DNA of 13,444 nt, taken from contig DATKCK010000110.1 in the NCBI GenBank assembly GCA_035513215.1, positions 1 through 13,444 of the forward strand, given 5' to 3'. This stretch comes from DATCZB01 sp035513215. Its GTDB lineage: Bacteria; Pseudomonadota; Gammaproteobacteria; Steroidobacterales; Rariloculaceae. The first letter of the stretch is position 1. Every line of letters begins with the position of its first letter. The notes beneath the pieces were generated by a model. That model worked only from the letters and a program-made list of their open reading frames with translations, was not told where the DNA came from and made no database searches. A program made the translations under genes and the position numbers. This document shows, in pieces, positions 6,485-13,412 of this stretch.

Positions 6485-7751
6485 TCTGCGCGATTCCGCC
6501 CATATACGGAGCGAGCGCCTCGGGCACGTCGATCGTGCCGTCGGCCCGCTGAAAGGTCTCGATGACGGCGATCAACGCGCGCCCTATCGCGACGCCGGAG
6601 CCGTTCAGCGTGTGCACGGGCTCGGGCCTCCCGGTCTCGGGATTGCGCCAGCGCGCCTGCATGCGCCTTGCCTGAAACGCCTCGAAATTACTGCACGAGG
6701 AGATCTCGCGATAGCGGCCCTGACCAGGCAGCCAGACCTCGATGTCGAAGGTCCTGGCCGATGCGAAGCCCGTGTCGCCGGCGCTGAGCGTCACGACGCG
6801 GTACGCGAGCCCTAGGCGTCTGAGCACCTCCTCAGCTTCGTTCGTCAGCGTCTCGAGCGCGGCGTAGGAATCGTCGGGCTTGACGACCTGGACGAGCTCG
6901 ACCTTCTCGAACTGGTGCTGCCGGAACATGCCGCGAGTGTCCTTGCCGTATGAGCCGGCCTCGGACCGAAAGCACGGCGTATGCGCCGTCAGCTTGAGGG
7001 GCAGATCATCCGCGCCGAGTATCGACTCGCGCACGAGATTGGTCAGCGGCACCTCGGCCGTCGGAATCAGAAAGAGCTCGCCTTCCGCGCCGACCGGAAA
7101 GAGATCCTCCTCGAACTTCGGAAGCTGCCCGGTTCCGAAAAGCGCGGCGCGATTCGCAAGATAGGGCACGTAGGTCTCGCGATAACCGTGCTCCGTCGTG
7201 TGCAGATCGAGCATGAACTGAATCAGCGCGCGGTGCAGCCGCGCGAGCCGGCCGTTCAGCACGACGAATCGGCTGCCGGCGACCCTGGCGGCGCCCGCGA
7301 GATCCAGCAGCCCCAGGCCCTCGCCGATCGCCTGATGGTCCTTCGGCTCGAAGTCGAATTCACGAGGCTGGCCGACGACTCGCACGACGACGTTCGCCGA
7401 ATCGTCGGCGCCGTCGGGAACGTCCCGATGCAGCAGGTTCGGCACGCCGTGCAACAGTGTCTCGAGCGCATCGGCAATCTCGTCGAGCCTGGTTTCGGCC
7501 GCCGCGAGCGACTCGCCTAGCTCGCCCACCTCGCGCTTCAGCGGCTCGATATCCTGGCCTTTCGCCTTGGCCTGACCGATGGCTTTGGATTTCTCGTTAC
7601 GGGCCTGGCGCTTCGTCTCGACGTCGACCTGGAGGGACTTCCGCTCCGCTTCGAGCGTCGCAAACGCGTCGCGATCGAAGACGAATCCGCGCCTTGCCAG
7701 ATTGGCGGCGACGGCGTCGACGTCCTGGCGCAGAAGTTTCAGGTCCAGCAT
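6462..7751 (-). CDS. serS: Seryl-tRNA synthetase
   Basis: This cytoplasmic class II synthetase charges tRNA-Ser (and tRNA-Sec where present) with serine. At 429 residues it has the normal length. The N-terminal long coiled-coil arm that grips the tRNA is visible at about 28-105 (ERKSLQVDVETKRQARNEKS). Catalytic signatures are TAEVPL (231-236), motif 2 FRSEAGSYGKDTRGMFRQHQ (261-280) and motif 3 GSGVAIGRALIAVIE (384-398). I chose the ATG at 7751 (MLDLKLLRQD), the family start, with TTGAGG just upstream as SD; the ORF is open further upstream only because of reading-frame chance over the VanZ-like gene. It is the last gene of the ftsK-lolA-vanZ-like-serS run, 4 nt after its neighbour. Its stop lies within the opposing permease gene, leaving no room for an intergenic terminator. 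Confidence 0.97.
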   Translation of the reverse strand: MLDLKLLRQDVDAVAANLARRGFVFDRDAFATLEAERKSLQVDVETKRQARNEKSKAIGQAKAKGQDIEPLKREVGELGESLAAAETRLDEIADALETLLHGVPNLLHRDVPDGADDSANVVVRVVGQPREFDFEPKDHQAIGEGLGLLDLAGAARVAGSRFVVLNGRLARLHRALIQFMLDLHTTEHGYRETYVPYLANRAALFGTGQLPKFEEDLFPVGAEGELFLIPTAEVPLTNLVRESILGADDLPLKLTAHTPCFRSEAGSYGKDTRGMFRQHQFEKVELVQVVKPDDSYAALETLTNEAEEVLRRLGLAYRVVTLSAGDTGFASARTFDIEVWLPGQGRYREISSCSNFEAFQARRMQARWRNPETGRPEPVHTLNGSGVAIGRALIAVIETFQRADGTIDVPEALAPYMGGIAQITRNAAS

Positions 7752-7755
7752 GGCC

Positions 7756-8136
7756 TCAACTCGATATGAAGAGCTGCTCGACGCGCCGACACCAGCCTTC
7801 GAACACGTAACGAGACAACAGCAGGCCAACGAGTATACCGCCTGCATTGGCCGCTACATCGCGCCAGTCGAAGTCCCGATAGGGAGCCATGCCCTGGGCG
7901 AAATCGAGCACGAAGCCGAGCGCGAACAGCAGGACGGCGATGACGAAGTGCCGCTCGCGCGGGTAGAGTCCTGCGAACCAGAGCATCAGAATCAGATAGG
8001 AGCCGGCGTGCAGCAGCTTGTCGCTCGGCGAGAAGGCCGGCACCCAGTCGCCCGGCAGAAGACTGCCGAAAATGACGCCCGCCACGAGCAGCCAGCCGAA
8101 AGCCCACCAAAGCCAGGGATAGCGAAGCGGCAGCAT
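7756..8136 (-). CDS. VanZ-like family membrane protein
   Basis: This 126-residue protein has about four membrane segments (roughly residues 8-26, 40-57, 63-82 and 94-110). The motif LDFAQGMAPYRDFDWRDVAAN (78-98 region) followed by AGGILVGLLLSR corresponds to the conserved E/D-x-x-Q...P.R...D..AN..G pattern of the VanZ-like family. VanZ gives low-level teicoplanin resistance in enterococci, but the role of most family members is unknown, and nothing here suggests a van cluster. It sits 6 nt after lolA and 4 nt before serS, so it is cotranscribed with housekeeping genes. In E. coli this slot between lolA and serS holds rarA. The ATG at 8136 lacks a strong SD, consistent with coupling to lolA. 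Confidence 0.82.
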   Translation of the reverse strand: MLPLRYPWLWWAFGWLLVAGVIFGSLLPGDWVPAFSPSDKLLHAGSYLILMLWFAGLYPRERHFVIAVLLFALGFVLDFAQGMAPYRDFDWRDVAANAGGILVGLLLSRYVFEGWCRRVEQLFISS

Positions 8137-8142
8137 GAAGCG

Positions 8143-8868
8143 CTAGCGGCCCTCGTCGTCGCCGACGATGTCGACACCGCGTGGCGGGTCGAACTCGAAG
8201 TCGCGGCGCCTCAAGCCCGTATTGGTCTCAACGTCGCGAAACTCGATGCGCTGCCGTTGCGAAAGCGCGTCGACGAGATCGAGCACTTCGGGAATACCGT
8301 CGCGAAAGCCGATCTTCGCCGACTGAAACTCGCTGTCGTCCTCGATCGGCAGCAGCTCGATCCAGTGCAGCGCGTCATCGGACGGCAGATCCCGGACGGA
8401 GAACCCCTCGCTGACCGTGCCTTCGCCGCTGAGCAGCATGGCCGGGCTCGTGGCCAGGTCCGACAGCGGCGCCTTGGTCGCCGTTTCGAGCTCGACGTCG
8501 TACATCCAAAGCGACTCGCCATCGGCGATGACGATGAGCTCGTAAGGCGGATCGTAGTGCCAGACGAAGCGGTTCGGACGCAGCAGCGAAAAACGGCCGG
8601 TCGACGATTCCTCCTCGATCAGCGCTCCATCCACATCGAAGACCTCCTGCGCGAAATTCGCAGTGAGATCGTCGACCTCGGCGATGTACCGCTCGAGAAA
8701 CTCGACGGGGCCGCTCGCCGCCGCGGGCTCGACCGGGCCGGGCGCGGCCTCGCTGTCGTTCCGTGCCTGCGACGAGGCGTGACCGAAGGGCAGGACAACG
8801 CCGATACCGAGGAAAGAAAGACTAGCGATCGCCAGGTAGAGGCGGAGCGAGAACTTCTCTGAATCCAT
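8143..8868 (-). CDS. lolA: Outer-membrane lipoprotein carrier protein LolA
   Basis: LolA is the periplasmic chaperone that accepts lipoproteins from LolCDE and hands them to LolB at the outer membrane. The 241-residue product starts with a signal peptide (hydrophobic core about 11-28, cleavage probably near HASSQ at 30-34). After a Pro/Ala/Glu-rich linker, the LolA domain begins near residue 56. Family landmarks are LTANFAQEVFD (68-78), GRFSLLRPNRFVWHYDPPYE (91-110) and the DGESLWMYD strand (117-124). I chose the ATG at 8868. A TTG at 8886 with GGAGGAGG about 9 nt upstream is an alternative adding six residues; that SD-like run is also the codons of a conserved FtsK stretch, so it may be coincidental. 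Either way the gene overlaps the end of ftsK by 47-65 nt. The ftsK-lolA order is conserved in gammaproteobacteria. Confidence 0.93.
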   Translation of the reverse strand: MDSEKFSLRLYLAIASLSFLGIGVVLPFGHASSQARNDSEAAPGPVEPAAASGPVEFLERYIAEVDDLTANFAQEVFDVDGALIEEESSTGRFSLLRPNRFVWHYDPPYELIVIADGESLWMYDVELETATKAPLSDLATSPAMLLSGEGTVSEGFSVRDLPSDDALHWIELLPIEDDSEFQSAKIGFRDGIPEVLDLVDALSQRQRIEFRDVETNTGLRRRDFEFDPPRGVDIVGDDEGR

Positions 8869-11104
8869 TGGTCTGCAGACTGCCAACGATGCCCGCCTCC
8901 TCCATGGTCTCGACCATACGCGCCGCGCGGTTGTAGCCGATCTTGAGCCGCCGCTGAATGCCCGAGATCGACGCCTTGCGCGTCTCGGTCACGATCCTGA
9001 CAGCCTGATCGTAAAGCGCATCCTGCTCGCCGTCCAATTCGCCCGAAGATTCGGGCCTTAAGCCCGGCACGTCGGCCGAGGGTCCCTCGAGCACCTCGTC
9101 GATGAAGGCGGGCTCCCCGCTCGCGCGCAGGGCCTTGACGACCGAATGCACCTCCTGATCCGAGACGAAGGCGCCGTGCACGCGCGTCGGCATCGAGGTT
9201 CCGGCGGGCAGATACAGCATGTCGCCGTGACCCAGAAGGGCCTCGGCGCCGATCTGGTCGAGGATCGTGCGCGAATCGACCTTGGCCGAGACCTGGAACG
9301 CGATCCGGCACGGTATGTTGGCTTTGATCAGCCCCGTGATGACGTCGACCGACGGGCGCTGCGTCGCGATCAGCATATGGATCCCCGAAGCGCGCGCCTT
9401 CTGCGCCAGCCGCGCGATGAGCTCCTCGACCTTCTTGCCGACCATCATCATCATGTCGGCCAGCTCGTCGATGATGACGACGATGAACGGCAAGGGCGTG
9501 AGCTCGGGCGCCTCGTCGTGCTCGTCGAACGGTGTATAGGTAGGATCGCGAAGCGGCTTGCCGCGCGCCTCGGCTTCCGCAACCTTCTTGTTGTAGCTCG
9601 AGATGTGCCTGACGCCGAGGCCCGCAAGCAGCGCGTAGCGCCGCTCCATCTCGGCGACGCACCAACGCAGCGCGTTGGCCGCCTGTTTCATATCGGTCAC
9701 GACGGGCGCGAGAAGATGCGGAATGCCCTCGTAAACGGAGAGCTCGAGCATCTTCGGGTCGATCATGATCAGGCGCACGTGCTCGGGCGTGGATTTATAG
9801 AGGAGGCTCAGTACCATCGCGTTGATCGCCACCGACTTGCCGGACCCGGTAGTGCCGGCAATCAGAAGGTGGGGCATGCGCGCGAGGTCGGCGACGACGG
9901 GGTTTCCCGAGATGTCCTTGCCGAGCGCGAGCGTCAGCGGCGAACCGAGGTTCTCGTAGGCGCCCGACTTGATGATCTCGCCGAGCGCAACGAGCTCGCG
10001 AACCTCGTTCGGAATCTCGAGGCCGACATAAGGCTTGCCGGGTATGACCTCGACGACGCGCACGCTGATCGTCGACAGCGAGCGCGCCAGATCCTTCGCC
10101 AGATTGCTGATCTGGCTGACCTTGACGCCGGCGGCGGGCTTCAGCTCGAAACGCGTGACGACGGGACCCGGATGCACGGCGACGACCTGGGCCTCGATGT
10201 CGAAATCGCCGAGCTTGAGCTCGACGAGCCGCGACATCGCTTCGAGCGCCTCGTCCGAGTAGCCGCCTTCGCGCACGGGCGGATCGTCGAGCAGCGACAG
10301 CGCCGGAAGCTCCGAAGAGGCCGGCGGCTCGAACAACGGTACCTGACGCTCGCGTTCCAGGCGCCCGCCCATCTCGAGCTTCTCGATCGTCGGCTCGATT
10401 CTCGGCGCGGCCCGCGGCTTCGAACGGCTCGCGACGACGAGCTCCTGCCGATGCTGCCTGGCGCGCCTGCCCTCGAGCCAGTCGCGCGCGCGATTGATCG
10501 CCGTATTAATAAATACCGTCGCGACGAGCGCCGAGCGCCCGACACGATCCATGACCGCGATCCAGGACACGCCCGTCGCGAGCGACACGGAGCCGAGCCA
10601 GAGCACGAGCAACAGCAAGGTGGCGCCGAGCAGGCCGAACACGCTCTCGAGCCCGTAGCCGATGCCCTGACCGAGCAGGCCGCCTGCCGTTTCGGGCAGA
10701 CTCGGCGCCGAGAAGTGCAGCGTCGCAAGGCCCGAGCTCGTCGCGATCGCGAGCGAGAAGCCGGCGCCGCGCTGAAGCATCAGATGCCGGCTGTCGGGCA
10801 CGACTTCCGCGCGAAACAGGAGGACGCCGGCGATCAGCACGAGCACCGGGAAAAGAAATGCCGAGCGGCCGAAAATCCACAGGCTCAGATCCGCGAACCA
10901 GGCGCCGGCCGGCCCCATGCGGTTCGTGACGGTCAGATTGTCGCCGAGCACGTTGTAGGCCGGATCGGACGGGCTGTAGCTTGCAAGCGCAAGCAGCATG
11001 ATCACGCTTAAGCCCGCGAGTAGCCAGAAGGCCGACTCGCGCAAGCCCTTGAGCCTGGGCAAGAACAGGTCCTCGCTGATGACGGGTATCTTGGCTCTAG
11101 TCAA
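8822..11104 (-). CDS. ftsK: DNA translocase FtsK
   Basis: FtsK is a septum-anchored hexameric dsDNA pump that clears chromosome termini and activates XerCD at dif. The 760-residue protein has about four N-terminal membrane segments (25-45, 80-98, 112-130 and 155-178), a short linker (about 205-280), and the motor: Walker A GTTGSGKS (417-424) and Walker B FIVVIIDE (540-547). The C-terminal winged-helix gamma domain, which reads KOPS sites, is at about 694-755 (ASISGIQRRLKIGYNRAARM at 711-730). The linker is far shorter than in E. coli, as in many relatives. The most upstream in-frame start is TTG at 11104; an in-frame TAG lies two codons before it. A good promoter sits about 33 nt upstream. 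The 3' end overlaps lolA. Confidence 0.96.
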   Translation of the reverse strand: MTRAKIPVISEDLFLPRLKGLRESAFWLLAGLSVIMLLALASYSPSDPAYNVLGDNLTVTNRMGPAGAWFADLSLWIFGRSAFLFPVLVLIAGVLLFRAEVVPDSRHLMLQRGAGFSLAIATSSGLATLHFSAPSLPETAGGLLGQGIGYGLESVFGLLGATLLLLVLWLGSVSLATGVSWIAVMDRVGRSALVATVFINTAINRARDWLEGRRARQHRQELVVASRSKPRAAPRIEPTIEKLEMGGRLERERQVPLFEPPASSELPALSLLDDPPVREGGYSDEALEAMSRLVELKLGDFDIEAQVVAVHPGPVVTRFELKPAAGVKVSQISNLAKDLARSLSTISVRVVEVIPGKPYVGLEIPNEVRELVALGEIIKSGAYENLGSPLTLALGKDISGNPVVADLARMPHLLIAGTTGSGKSVAINAMVLSLLYKSTPEHVRLIMIDPKMLELSVYEGIPHLLAPVVTDMKQAANALRWCVAEMERRYALLAGLGVRHISSYNKKVAEAEARGKPLRDPTYTPFDEHDEAPELTPLPFIVVIIDELADMMMMVGKKVEELIARLAQKARASGIHMLIATQRPSVDVITGLIKANIPCRIAFQVSAKVDSRTILDQIGAEALLGHGDMLYLPAGTSMPTRVHGAFVSDQEVHSVVKALRASGEPAFIDEVLEGPSADVPGLRPESSGELDGEQDALYDQAVRIVTETRKASISGIQRRLKIGYNRAARMVETMEEAGIVGSLQTNGFREVLAPPLPGDR

Positions 11105-11136
11105 GTTCTACAGGAATTACTTAACCTAATGCGCTG

Positions 11137-11164
11137 ATTATACGGATAACTTGCCAGCCGCCAA
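11137..11164 (-). promoter_or_regulatory. Sigma70-type promoter of ftsK operon
   Basis: The minus strand reads TTGGCG (11164-11159), a 16-nt spacer, then a perfect TATAAT (11142-11137). Transcription would start near 11130, giving a leader of about 26 nt to the TTG at 11104. This is the best promoter match in the window. The 115-nt spacer 11105-11219 also serves the divergent FemAB-like gene, for which I see no convincing promoter. Confidence 0.65.
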
Positions 11165-11219
11165 GTCGGTCACCACAGGGCCTAGCGAAAAGCGCGGGCA
11201 GTTGGCTTAACCTCTTCGT

Positions 11220-12395
11220 ATGAGCGCTTCAGGTTCCGCCTCGAGCACCCGGATCGAAAGCCTGCGAGAGGTCGATGCCGGCGACTGGAACGCGCTGGCC
11301 GGCGAGAATCCCTTGCTCAGGCACGAGTTTCTGCTCGCAATGGAGACGAGCGGGTGCGTCGGCCCGGGGACGGGCTGGCGTCCCTGCCACCTGCTGCTCA
11401 GCGACACGAGCGGCAGGCTCGCGGCGGCCCTGCCGCTCTATTTCAAGGACGACTCGCGCGGCGAGTTCGTCTTCGACTGGAGCTGGGCCGATGCCTACGA
11501 GCGTTCGGGTCTGCCCTATTACCCGAAGCTCGTCAGCGCCGTGCCGTTCACGCCGGCGACCGGCGCGCGGCTGCTCGTGCATCCGGAAACCGATCCGGGC
11601 GACGCGGCAGGGCGGCTCGTCGACGAGGCGCTCGGGGTCGCGCGCGAATCCGGCGCGAGCTCATGGCATGTCCTCTACCCGATCGAGTCGGAGCGCGTGG
11701 CATTCGAGCGCGCCGGGCTGCTCGAGCGCAAGGGCTGCCAGTTTCACTGGCACAACGATGGCTACGCCGACTTCGAGGCATTTCTCGGGCGCTTCAGCTC
11801 GGCCAAGCGCAAAAAGGCGAAGCGCGAACGGCGGCGCATCGCCGAAGCCGGCATTCGCTTCGAGCATCTCAAAGGCGATGAGGTCTCGGCGCGCGAGTGG
11901 GATGCCGTCTACGAGTTCTACTCGAGCACGTTCTTTCGCCGCGGCCGCACACCTTATCTGAACCGTGAATTCTTCGACGCGATCAGTCGGAGCATGCCCG
12001 ACAACGTGCTCGTCATACTCGCGCGCTACGAGGATCAGCCGATCGCCGCGGCGATCTGCTTCAAGGGCGGCAACACGCTGTATGGACGGTACTGGGGCAG
12101 CGTCGCCGACTTTCACTCCCTGCATTTCGAGACCTGCTACTACCAGGGGATCGAGCACTGCATTCGCGAGCGGCTCGATCGCTTCGAGCCCGGCACGCAG
12201 GGTGAGCACAAGATCAGCCGCGGCTTCACGCCGACGCCGACCTGGTCATTTCACTGGCTCAAGGAACCCGCCTTTTACGACGCGATCGCGGACTATCTCG
12301 TGCGCGAGACCGCGCACGTCGACGCGTACATGGCGCACCTGGACGAGCACCTGCCCTATCGCCAGGATGGCCGCAAGCAAATGCCGAGCGCATGA
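11220..12395 (+). CDS. FemAB-like GNAT-fold protein (DUF482/PF04339 type)
   Basis: The 391-residue protein resembles the bacterial family named 'peptidogalycan biosynthesis/recognition' (PF04339), related to FemAB/GNAT acyltransferases. Recognisable blocks are DWNALAGENPLLRHEFLLAM (22-41), YFKDDSRGEFVFDWSWADAY (74-93), a basic stretch SAKRKKAKRERRRI (194-207), GRYWGSVADFHSLHFETCYY (289-308) and GTQGEHKISRGFTPTPTWS (325-343). No signal peptide is seen, so it is probably cytoplasmic. FemAB proteins transfer aminoacyl groups from tRNA to peptidoglycan precursors, but no activity is established for this family. The stop overlaps the aat ATG (ATGA), so the two are translationally coupled. That is suggestive, since Aat also uses aminoacyl-tRNA; a shared substrate is inference. 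The ATG at 11220 has no strong SD. Confidence 0.85.
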   Translation: MSASGSASSTRIESLREVDAGDWNALAGENPLLRHEFLLAMETSGCVGPGTGWRPCHLLLSDTSGRLAAALPLYFKDDSRGEFVFDWSWADAYERSGLPYYPKLVSAVPFTPATGARLLVHPETDPGDAAGRLVDEALGVARESGASSWHVLYPIESERVAFERAGLLERKGCQFHWHNDGYADFEAFLGRFSSAKRKKAKRERRRIAEAGIRFEHLKGDEVSAREWDAVYEFYSSTFFRRGRTPYLNREFFDAISRSMPDNVLVILARYEDQPIAAAICFKGGNTLYGRYWGSVADFHSLHFETCYYQGIEHCIRERLDRFEPGTQGEHKISRGFTPTPTWSFHWLKEPAFYDAIADYLVRETAHVDAYMAHLDEHLPYRQDGRKQMPSA

Positions 12396-13114
12396 GCGAG
12401 CTCAGGTGGCTCAGCGCCGCCGACGGACCCGGGAGCCTGCCGGATCCGGCCGACGCGCTGATCGAGCCGAACGGCCTGCTCGCGGCAGGCGGCTCGCTCG
12501 AGCCGGAATGGCTGCTCGCAAGTTATCGCCGCGGCATCTTTCCCTGGTTCGAGGCCGGCCAGCCGATTCTCTGGTGGTCACCTAATCCGCGAACGGTGCT
12601 CGAGCCCGCCGATTTCAGGCTCTCGCGAAGCCTGAGGAAGCGATTACGGCGCGAGGAGTTTCGGGTGACGGCCGATCGCGACTTCGCCGGTGTCATCACG
12701 GCCTGCGCGGGCCCGAGGCGCTACACGAGCTCGACCTGGATCACGCCGGCCATGATCGCGGCCTATACGCGGCTGCACGAGCTCGGCTGGGCGCACTCGT
12801 TCGAGGCCTGGTCGGGCGACACGCTCGCCGGTGGCCTCTACGGAGTCGCGATCGGCCAGGTCTTCTTCGGCGAATCGATGTTCGCGGCCCGGACCGACGC
12901 CTCGAAAGTCGCGTTCTGGCACGCGCTCAGGTTCCTGTCCGCTCAAGGATTCGAGATCGTCGACTGTCAGTTGCCGTCAGCTCACCTGAGCTGTCTCGGA
13001 GCGAGACCGATGCCGCGATCGGAGTTTCTGGCGCTCGTCGCACGCCTGACCGAGACTCCGGGCACACCGGGCGCCTACTCGGAAGCCTTCGAAGCACGGC
13101 CGCACGAACCGTAG
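12392..13114 (+). CDS. aat: Leucyl/phenylalanyl-tRNA-protein transferase
   Basis: Aat moves Leu or Phe from aminoacyl-tRNA to proteins with N-terminal Arg or Lys, marking them for ClpS/ClpAP in the N-degron pathway. The 240-residue product matches the family's length. Landmarks are PNGLLAAGGSLEPEWLLASY (26-45), RRGIFPWF (46-53), ILWWSPNPR (59-67), AHSFEAW (134-140), GGLYGVAIGQVFFGESMFAA (147-166) and DASKVA (169-174). DCQLPSAHLSCLG (191-203) completes the pattern. E161, D191 and Q193 align with E156, D186 and Q188 of the E. coli enzyme as I recall them, so it should be active. It starts within the stop of the FemAB-like gene. infA follows after 79 nt, the neighbour relation seen in E. coli. 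A Bpt-type arginyl/leucyl transferase, often next to aat, is not here. Confidence 0.96.
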   Translation: MSELRWLSAADGPGSLPDPADALIEPNGLLAAGGSLEPEWLLASYRRGIFPWFEAGQPILWWSPNPRTVLEPADFRLSRSLRKRLRREEFRVTADRDFAGVITACAGPRRYTSSTWITPAMIAAYTRLHELGWAHSFEAWSGDTLAGGLYGVAIGQVFFGESMFAARTDASKVAFWHALRFLSAQGFEIVDCQLPSAHLSCLGARPMPRSEFLALVARLTETPGTPGAYSEAFEARPHEP

Positions 13115-13125
13115 TCTGAGCCTCG

Positions 13126-13166
13126 GGGCCCGAATTGTGGCCCTGCGACGACTATGCAACAATTCG
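13126..13166 (+). promoter_or_regulatory. Nested inverted repeats upstream of infA
   Basis: GGGCC (13126-13130) and GGCCC (13139-13143) can form a hairpin whose 8-nt loop is CGAATTGT (13131-13138). That loop is perfectly complementary to ACAATTCG at 13159-13166, 20 nt further on. The two pairings nest as in a compact pseudoknot, or the longer repeat may be a DNA operator. It overlaps a weak promoter-like pair, TTGTGG (13135-13140) and AACAAT (13158-13163) with a 17-nt spacer. Which of these is used cannot be decided from sequence. Confidence 0.35.
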
Positions 13167-13193
13167 CGCCCGACGCGGCAAGCGAGCGACTGA

Positions 13194-13412
13194 TTGGCCA
13201 AAGAAGACGCAATTCAGATGGAAGGCACGGTGATGGAGACATTGCCGAACACGACGTTTCGCGTCGAGCTCGAGAACGGCCACGTCGTCACGGCGCACAT
13301 TTCCGGCAAGATGCGCAAAAACTACATCCGCATCCTGAAAGGCGACAACGTCACCGTCGAGCTGACGCCCTACGACCTGACCAAAGGCCGCATCGTCTAC
13401 AGAGCTCGGTAA
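13194..13412 (+). CDS. infA: Translation initiation factor IF-1
   Basis: IF-1 binds the ribosomal A site on the 30S subunit and works with IF-2 and IF-3 in choosing the initiation codon. The 72-residue product is a single S1/OB-fold domain of standard length: MAKEDAIQMEGTVMETLPN at the start, then FRVELENGHVVTAHISGKMR (22-41) and KNYIRI, ending KGRIVYRAR. Because the MAKED N-terminus is highly conserved, the start must be the TTG at 13194; the first ATG (near 13218) would remove eight conserved residues. No strong SD precedes the TTG. The gene follows aat by 79 nt. Its final Arg codon and TAA are the first bases of a near-perfect tandem repeat (13407-13435) belonging to the right-edge repeat. 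Confidence 0.97.
   Translation: MAKEDAIQMEGTVMETLPNTTFRVELENGHVVTAHISGKMRKNYIRILKGDNVTVELTPYDLTKGRIVYRAR

Noticed and set aside
7579..8862. 427-codon plus-strand frame across serS start, VanZ-like gene and lolA
   Set aside because: It crosses three well-supported minus-strand genes and its composition is that of an antisense shadow.
9146..11011. 621-codon open frame on the plus strand opposite ftsK
   Set aside because: It is low-complexity, rich in Arg, Asp, His and Glu, with no recognisable domain, and lies wholly antisense to a clear FtsK. Long antisense frames are expected in GC-rich coding DNA.
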